Assembly (NCBI RefSeq): GCF_009833085.1
Contig: NZ_QRBZ01000009.1
Location: forward strand, 1-54,866
Direction of reading: 5' to 3'
Source: Nitrosomonas oligotropha
GTDB taxonomy: Bacteria > Pseudomonadota > Gammaproteobacteria > Burkholderiales > Nitrosomonadaceae
Length of the DNA: 54,866 nucleotides
Shown here piece by piece: positions 50,128-54,866 of the stretch (position 1 is its first letter; every line of letters begins with the position of its first letter). The position numbers and the translations under genes were made by a program. The notes below the pieces were generated by a model. That model had not been told where the DNA came from. It saw only the letters and a list, made by a program, of their open reading frames with translations, and made no database searches.

Positions 50128-50697
50128 ATGGATCAAGCTGAGAAAAAGCGGAAATTGATGTTGGGCGGCGCATTGCTAGCCACATTAATCGCTGTGATAT
50201 TGGTTGAAGAGGAAGAGACATCGACGGATATCGTTGAAACCGTGCAACCGGTAAAACCTGCAAGTACGGGTAGAGACCGGGCAAAAAATCAAGAAAACAG
50301 CACGGAGCTGCTGGATGTCGGTAAACTTGGACAGCGGAAATTCAATCCTTTGGCGGGCGAATTGTTTGTATCCACGACATGGGCGCCAAAACAACCGCCG
50401 GTCAGCTTCGAGCAGCAAGCTGCTCTGGCTGAGCAAATAAAAAAAGCCGCGCCGCCTCCCGCACCCACAGCACCGCCGCTACAGTTCAAGTATAGCGGCA
50501 AGGCCGTTACGGACGATGAAACTTGGGTCTTTCTTTCGCAATCGGGAGAAAATTTCATTACCAAGATCGGTGGAAAAATTAATGACAAATACCGGCTGGA
50601 TTCGATCAGTGACAGTACAATTGCCGTCACTTATCTACCGCTCAATATAAAACAGACGCTCACTATTAACAATAAAATCGCAGGAACGTTCCGATGA
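50128..50697 (+). CDS. PilP/GspC-like periplasmic connector
   Basis: 189 residues. One N-terminal helix (LMLGGALLATLIAVILV), a disordered acidic/polar stretch, the segment RKFNPLAGELFVSTTW, a Pro/Ala linker (KKAAPPPAPTAPPLQ) and a C-terminal small β-domain (about 110-185): LQFKYSGKAVTDDETWVFLS and later YRLDSISDSTIAVTYLP. The last part resembles the homology region of GspC and the PilP β-domain that binds the secretin N0 domain. It overlaps the secretin gene by 4 nt, which supports that role. Confidence 0.65.
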   Translation: MDQAEKKRKLMLGGALLATLIAVILVEEEETSTDIVETVQPVKPASTGRDRAKNQENSTELLDVGKLGQRKFNPLAGELFVSTTWAPKQPPVSFEQQAALAEQIKKAAPPPAPTAPPLQFKYSGKAVTDDETWVFLSQSGENFITKIGGKINDKYRLDSISDSTIAVTYLPLNIKQTLTINNKIAGTFR

Positions 50698-52976
50698 AAA
50701 GCTGGAGAATCATTGTCCTCATCATTTTGCTCGCGTCGGTTGCCGGGTGCGCAATCAATAATCGAACATTCGGCACTAGGAATATCGCATTTGACGATGG
50801 GCAGAAATTGATTGCGCAAGGTCAATTCGAGAGCGGAATTGCAAAATTAGAACAAGCGCGGCGCGAGGAGCCTGAAAACAGAGACATTCAAACCGTAGTT
50901 TTGCGTTTGCGGGAAGAAGTTACTGGTAAGCTCCTTTTTGATGCGGAAAATTTGCGCTACGCAGGAGAATTGGATCGCGCAACCCAAGCCTTTCAGCGTA
51001 TTCTCAGCTTGTTTCCCTTCAACGAAAGAGCCAAAGAAGGTTTGGAGTCCATCGCGTTAGATCGCCAACATATTGCTAAAGTGGATACAGCGAAAGAGCT
51101 GTTAAGAAATGGAGACGTAGCCAAAGCTGAAACGCTGGTGCGTGCCGTGTTACAAGAAAATCCGCAACAATCGCATGCGCGTCAGTTGATTTCGGAAATC
51201 AATTTAAATCTATCGCGTCCTGAAGTTACTCATCTCGCACTAGAATCTGCATTCAAAAAATCAGTTACGATGGAATTCAAAGATACTGATCTCAAATCGG
51301 TCTTTGAACTCATGTCACGAACCGCCGGGATTAATTTCGTGTTTGACAAAGACATTCGTCAAGACACCAAGATTTCCATTTTTGTACGGAATAACACCAT
51401 TGAAGATATTCTCAAATTGATTTTGACGACTAATCAACTGGCGTACAAGGTGCTGAACAACAATTCGTTATTGCTCTACCCCAATACGCCGGCCAAGCAG
51501 AAAGATTATCAGGAACTGATCGTGCGCAGTTTTCAGATTGCGCATACCGACGTCAAACAAATGGTGGCGATGGTCAGAGGCATCGTCAAAGCGAAGGATA
51601 TTTATGTCAATGAGCAGCTCAACCTATTCATTATGCGCGATACGCTTGAAGCCATTCGCTTGACTGAGCGATTGGTCAGCTTGAATGATTATGCGGAACC
51701 GGAGGTGATGCTCGAAGTGACAATTATTGATGTTTCTCGTACTAACAAATTTTTATTGGGGCCAAATTTCCCTCAATCACTTCAATATAGTTGGGCTGGC
51801 CCAGCTGCTCTTACCGCTGGTGCAAATTTTCTCAGTAATTTTAACTTTGATGGCCTCAAAAGTTTTGGTATGACTACTCAAGCGACCATTGATTTTCTAC
51901 AAAATTTTTCAGCTGGCGATATATTGGCTAATCCCAGAATCCGAGTCAATAATAAAGAAAAAGCAAAAATTCATGTAGGCACTAAAGAACCTTTCTTCAC
52001 CGCTAATGTTCAGTCCGGTGCTATTGGCGGGGTTGTTACCGCAACGCCGACGTTTATCGATTTGGGGGTCAAGCTTGATGTCGAACCTCGTATTGGATTA
52101 AATGACAATGTAACACTAAAAGTTACACTGGAAGTAAGCTCTCTTTTAGAAACAATAAAAAGCCCGCAAGGAGCTACTGCTCCACGCGTTGGAACAAGGA
52201 ATGCTGAGACTCTTCTCACTTTAAAAGATGGTGAAACCCAAGTGATCGCAGGTCTTCTGGATAATCGAGAAAGGAAAAGCGCCAAAGGTCTTGCAGGATT
52301 GATCAATATTCCCGGACTGGATCGATTGACATCGAATCAGGATATTGAAAGAACAAAAAATGAAGTGATATTGCTGATAACGCCTCGCATTATCCGCAAT
52401 ATTCCTAGACCGACTAACTTAGAAAGTGAATATCATTTCGGCACTGCCAGCGAAGCGGGTAAATTGCCCGTTATCATTAAAAAAACAGCAGCGCAATCCC
52501 TATCGATTGCACCGGCTGGATCAGGCCGTGGCGCTGCGGCTGCGATTCAGGATGCTTTTTCTCCGCCTGCCGAAGGTCAAGAACCGCCGCCGAATCCATT
52601 TGCTAGTGTTGCAGCTTCTGCGTCCGGAGCGCCTTCACTTACCCTGCAATCACCGACCAATGTGGGGCTGGGTAAAGAATTTTCTGTCAGTGTGCGGCTG
52701 GTTGGCGCAAAAGCGACGGTTAATAGTGATTTACAGTTAAATTACGAAGCCAGTGCATTGGAAGCGCTGGATGGCGGGGATAAGTCCGGGACGCGTACTA
52801 TCAAATTAGGCAAGGATCAGGCTTCCGGTCTGGCGGCGCAGCTTCGCTTCAAAGTGATCGCAGCAAACCCGGGTACAACAGAAATCAATATCCAGAATGT
52901 CAACGCGGAAGATATGGAAAATGGTCAAGCGGTCGAAGTGACGCCACCGCCGCCGGTCAGTGTCAATATTAAATAA
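50694..52976 (+). CDS. gspD: GspD/PilQ-type secretin with N-terminal repeats and C-terminal cohesin-like domain
   Basis: 760 residues. A lipoprotein signal (LLASVAGC, Cys19) anchors it to the outer membrane. Residues about 30-180 are helical tetratricopeptide-like repeats (GQFESGIAKLEQARREEPEN and LDRATQAFQRILSLFPFNER). A secretin N0/STN domain follows (about 190-245), then an N1 domain (250-330) and the secretin channel core (about 340-575) with VEPRIGLNDNVTLKV, LLTLKDGETQVIAGL and NEVILLITPRII. A Pro/Ala linker leads to a cohesin-like β-domain (about 640-760: LQSPTNVGLGKEFSVSVRL). It should be the outer-membrane pore. TPR and cohesin extensions are uncommon compared with E. coli GspD and may bind substrate or self-associate. 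Confidence 0.88.
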   Translation: MKSWRIIVLIILLASVAGCAINNRTFGTRNIAFDDGQKLIAQGQFESGIAKLEQARREEPENRDIQTVVLRLREEVTGKLLFDAENLRYAGELDRATQAFQRILSLFPFNERAKEGLESIALDRQHIAKVDTAKELLRNGDVAKAETLVRAVLQENPQQSHARQLISEINLNLSRPEVTHLALESAFKKSVTMEFKDTDLKSVFELMSRTAGINFVFDKDIRQDTKISIFVRNNTIEDILKLILTTNQLAYKVLNNNSLLLYPNTPAKQKDYQELIVRSFQIAHTDVKQMVAMVRGIVKAKDIYVNEQLNLFIMRDTLEAIRLTERLVSLNDYAEPEVMLEVTIIDVSRTNKFLLGPNFPQSLQYSWAGPAALTAGANFLSNFNFDGLKSFGMTTQATIDFLQNFSAGDILANPRIRVNNKEKAKIHVGTKEPFFTANVQSGAIGGVVTATPTFIDLGVKLDVEPRIGLNDNVTLKVTLEVSSLLETIKSPQGATAPRVGTRNAETLLTLKDGETQVIAGLLDNRERKSAKGLAGLINIPGLDRLTSNQDIERTKNEVILLITPRIIRNIPRPTNLESEYHFGTASEAGKLPVIIKKTAAQSLSIAPAGSGRGAAAAIQDAFSPPAEGQEPPPNPFASVAASASGAPSLTLQSPTNVGLGKEFSVSVRLVGAKATVNSDLQLNYEASALEALDGGDKSGTRTIKLGKDQASGLAAQLRFKVIAANPGTTEINIQNVNAEDMENGQAVEVTPPPPVSVNIK

Positions 52977-52983
52977 TCCGCTT

Positions 52984-53493
52984 ATGGCTGCATCCAGAGT
53001 TTCCGTGAAGCACAGAGGATTTACGCTGATTGAATTAATGATCGTGGTGGCAATCATGGCTATTTTAGCGACAGCCGCATTGCCATTGCGGGAGCTCATG
53101 GTGAAACGCGAGAAGGAGCAGGAATTGCGCGTTGCATTGCGCCAGATACGAACGGCTATCGATGCCTACAAGCAGGCTACGGACGAAGGGCGTATCACCA
53201 AGAAAGCCGATGAATCGGGTTATCCGCCCCGGCTGGAGGAATTATTCATGGGAGTGCCGGATGTCAAAAGCCCCGATAAAAAGATTATTTATTTCCTGCG
53301 CCGCTTGCCCGCTGATCCCATGTTTGTCGAACTGGATGTCGCCGGTATCACGGCGACTCCTGCCGCGGATACCTGGGGGAAACGCAGTTATGAAAGCCCC
53401 TGGGATAGCCCCAAGGAAGGCGACGATGTTTTTGATGTTCATTCACGTTCGGAAGCCATAGGCCTGAACGGCATTCCTTACCGGGAGTGGTGA
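52984..53493 (+). CDS. Type II secretion pseudopilin-like protein
   Basis: 169 residues from ATG 52984; an upstream GTG at 52960 is possible. Leader MAASRVSVKHRG^F with cleavage after Gly12, then FTLIELMIVVAIMAILA with Glu+5. The mature domain has the signature KREKEQELRVALRQIRTAID and LPADPMFVELD, found in pseudopilins that follow the secretin in this operon type. A short calcium-loop-like end is seen near DVFDVHSRS. It would form part of the pseudopilus with GspG. Its stop overlaps the next start by one base. Confidence 0.82.
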   Translation: MAASRVSVKHRGFTLIELMIVVAIMAILATAALPLRELMVKREKEQELRVALRQIRTAIDAYKQATDEGRITKKADESGYPPRLEELFMGVPDVKSPDKKIIYFLRRLPADPMFVELDVAGITATPAADTWGKRSYESPWDSPKEGDDVFDVHSRSEAIGLNGIPYREW

Positions 53494-53885
53494 TGATGAA
53501 CTTATCCGGGATGCGGAAATGCAGAGGATTTACCCTAATCGAACTGCTGGTGGTTATGGCGATTATCGCGACGTTGTTAAGTATTGTCGCGCCGAAGTAT
53601 TTTAATTCCATCGATAAAGCCAAAGAAGCCGTGTTACGGCAGGACTTAGGTATTATGCGCAATGCCATCGATCAATTTTATTCGGACTTTGGCAAATATC
53701 CCATTGACCTGGCGGAGCTGGTTGACAAACGCTATATGCGCAGCGTGCCGAAAGATCCCTTTACCGAAAGCGATAAAACCTGGGTCGAAGTTCCTCCCAA
53801 GAACGAGACGGAATCAGGTGTCTATGATGTTTATAGCGGCTACTCGGGGAGAGCGCTGGATGGCTCGTACTATCAAGAATGGTAA
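53493..53885 (+). CDS. Type II secretion GspG-like pseudopilin
   Basis: 130 residues from ATG 53493 (GGGAG about 5 nt upstream). Leader ending MRKCRG^FTLIELLVVM with Glu+5, hydrophobic helix, then a short GspG-like domain: LGIMRNAIDQFYSDFGKYP, VDKRYMRSVPKDPFTES and the end YDVYSGYSGRALDGS then YQEW. A second GspG-type protein in the same operon as 44878-45312 suggests different pilus positions or substrates. The next ATG abuts its stop codon. Confidence 0.82.
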   Translation: MMNLSGMRKCRGFTLIELLVVMAIIATLLSIVAPKYFNSIDKAKEAVLRQDLGIMRNAIDQFYSDFGKYPIDLAELVDKRYMRSVPKDPFTESDKTWVEVPPKNETESGVYDVYSGYSGRALDGSYYQEW

Positions 53886-53924
53886 ATGACCGGGGCGTGC
53901 TCGAATTTTCGCGGTGCACATGAT

Positions 53925-54821
53925 ATGCCACGAAGGGAAAGCGGTTTTGTTTATCTTTGGGCTTTGTTCGGAGTAACTCTGGCGGGGATTGTCATGGCCG
54001 GGGTAGGTCAGGTATGGCAGGTAAAAGCGCAGCGCGAGAAAGAGGCCGAATTGCTTTATGTGGGTGAGCAATTTCGCAAAGCGATTATGTCTTACTACAA
54101 CACCGGTACTAAGCAATTTCCAGAAACTTTGGAAGAGTTGCTGGAGGATAAACGCACACCGGCCATCAAGCGTCATTTGCGTAAAATCTATATGGACCCG
54201 ATCACCAATACAGCAGAGTGGGGCATCATTGATGAACCTCCGCCCGGCGGTAATACAGTGTCCGGTAACAGCCCGGCAGCTAACAAGAATGCAACGACAG
54301 GCAATAATGCCGTGCCGGGCAGTAACCAAGCAGCGAGTAATAACCAAACATCAAGTAATAACCAGGCATCGGGCAATAGCCTGCTGGCGCCCAATACCGG
54401 GCAGACATCCGGTAATACAACACCAAATCAGGCGTCGAACAATGCAACGCCCAACAGCAGTTCCGGCATAGGTTCCAATCTCACTAAGAGAATCACCGGC
54501 GTATACAGCCTGTCGGAAAAGAAGCCCATCAAGAAAGATAAATTTCCAGAGCAATATGCTAAATTCTCAGAAGCGTTAACTTACCGGGATTGGAAATTTA
54601 CGTATAAACCCGGCGAGGGCGACAGCTCATCGAAACCGGCGTCCAATCAATCCAGACCGAATACGGCGCCGGGAGCTTCACCGTCAAACTCCCCTTTTGC
54701 GCCGCAATCTTCTTCAGGCGCAGCTACACCTTCTTCGCGGTCTTCGTCAGCGGGTAGTGCTTCACCGTTTGCACCGCAATCCGGTGCACCAGCAAACTCA
54801 TCCGGATTTCCGGCGGATTAA
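53925..54821 (+). CDS. Noncanonical pseudopilin with Asn/Ser/Pro-rich insertions
   Basis: About 298 residues from ATG 53925, which gives a normal short leader MPRRESG^F; ATG 53886, abutting the previous stop, is an alternative start. After the cleavage site the helix reads FVYLWALFGVTLAGIV, with Trp instead of Glu at +5. A conserved part follows: REKEAELLYVGEQFRKAI, YPETLEELL-like (FPETLEELLEDKRTPAIKRH) and YMDPITNTAEWG. Two low-complexity stretches are inserted, one of about 75 residues rich in Asn, Ser, Gly and Thr, and a C-terminal one rich in Ser, Pro and Ala with repeated SPFAPQS. Lack of Glu+5 is typical of tip-type minor pseudopilins such as GspK. The rest of the operon may continue past the window. 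Confidence 0.75.
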   Translation: MPRRESGFVYLWALFGVTLAGIVMAGVGQVWQVKAQREKEAELLYVGEQFRKAIMSYYNTGTKQFPETLEELLEDKRTPAIKRHLRKIYMDPITNTAEWGIIDEPPPGGNTVSGNSPAANKNATTGNNAVPGSNQAASNNQTSSNNQASGNSLLAPNTGQTSGNTTPNQASNNATPNSSSGIGSNLTKRITGVYSLSEKKPIKKDKFPEQYAKFSEALTYRDWKFTYKPGEGDSSSKPASNQSRPNTAPGASPSNSPFAPQSSSGAATPSSRSSSAGSASPFAPQSGAPANSSGFPAD

Positions 54822-54866
54822 TAACCGATATTATCTAGTACAGCTGGTAGTGTCTCAGTTTGAAAT

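Overview
The window looks like the chromosome of a betaproteobacterium, most plausibly Nitrosomonadaceae (Nitrosomonas-like). This rests on moderate GC content in the core, several PEP-CTERM proteins, a single-chain MmeI-type enzyme, and a GspG/F/E system joined to PilM/N/O/P-like genes. No ammonia-oxidation genes or rRNA are present, so the assignment is an inference.

Region 1 (1 to about 9740) is AT-rich accessory DNA ending at the 3' end of a tRNA-Arg(CCT) gene (9744-9819, minus strand). It begins inside an excisionase/AlpA-like HTH gene. A small overlapping leader ORF and a RepA-like AAA ATPase follow, then 9-bp tandem repeats in opposing arrays that look like iterons. Cargo includes two small mobile-element-type proteins, a DUF4238-like protein, a two-TM membrane protein, two HAF-repeat PEP-CTERM proteins (one frameshifted) and a DUF1524-like HNH nuclease lipoprotein. 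A 1.26-kb gene-poor stretch (7606-8868) holds three perfect DnaA boxes in 35 bp, a decayed copy of an upstream small gene, and possibly a terminase remnant. The whole resembles an integrative, perhaps replicating, element in tRNA-Arg; the integrase and the other att site would lie left of the window.

Region 2 (9850-25064) is ordinary chromosome. It carries an MFS transporter with a membrane-anchored BCP peroxiredoxin, a DksA/TraR-type regulator, a minus-strand set (intradiol dioxygenase, trxB, Smr protein), an MmeI-like restriction-modification enzyme, gdhA, a sulfotransferase, and a ydbH-ynbE-ydbL operon for lipid transport between the membranes.

Region 3 (25266-39762) has a YdjM-like membrane protein, a B12-binding radical SAM enzyme translationally coupled to a glycosyltransferase, a class I glutamine amidotransferase, and a DUF2868/DUF3482-GTPase pair. 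It also has a 1343-residue MASE1/PAS hybrid histidine kinase with one dead receiver, an MgtA-type ATPase, and an unrecognised 54-residue ORF.

Region 4 (39966-44733) has a PEP-CTERM protein, a PstS-like secreted protein, a CysB-family regulator and a membrane zinc peptidase.

Region 5 (44878-54821) is one tight operon for a type II secretion/type IV pilus-like machine: GspG, GspF, GspE, PilM-, PilN-, PilO- and PilP-like proteins, a lipoprotein secretin with N-terminal repeats and a C-terminal cohesin-like domain, and three pseudopilin-like proteins. The last pseudopilin lacks Glu+5 and carries long Asn/Ser/Pro-rich segments.
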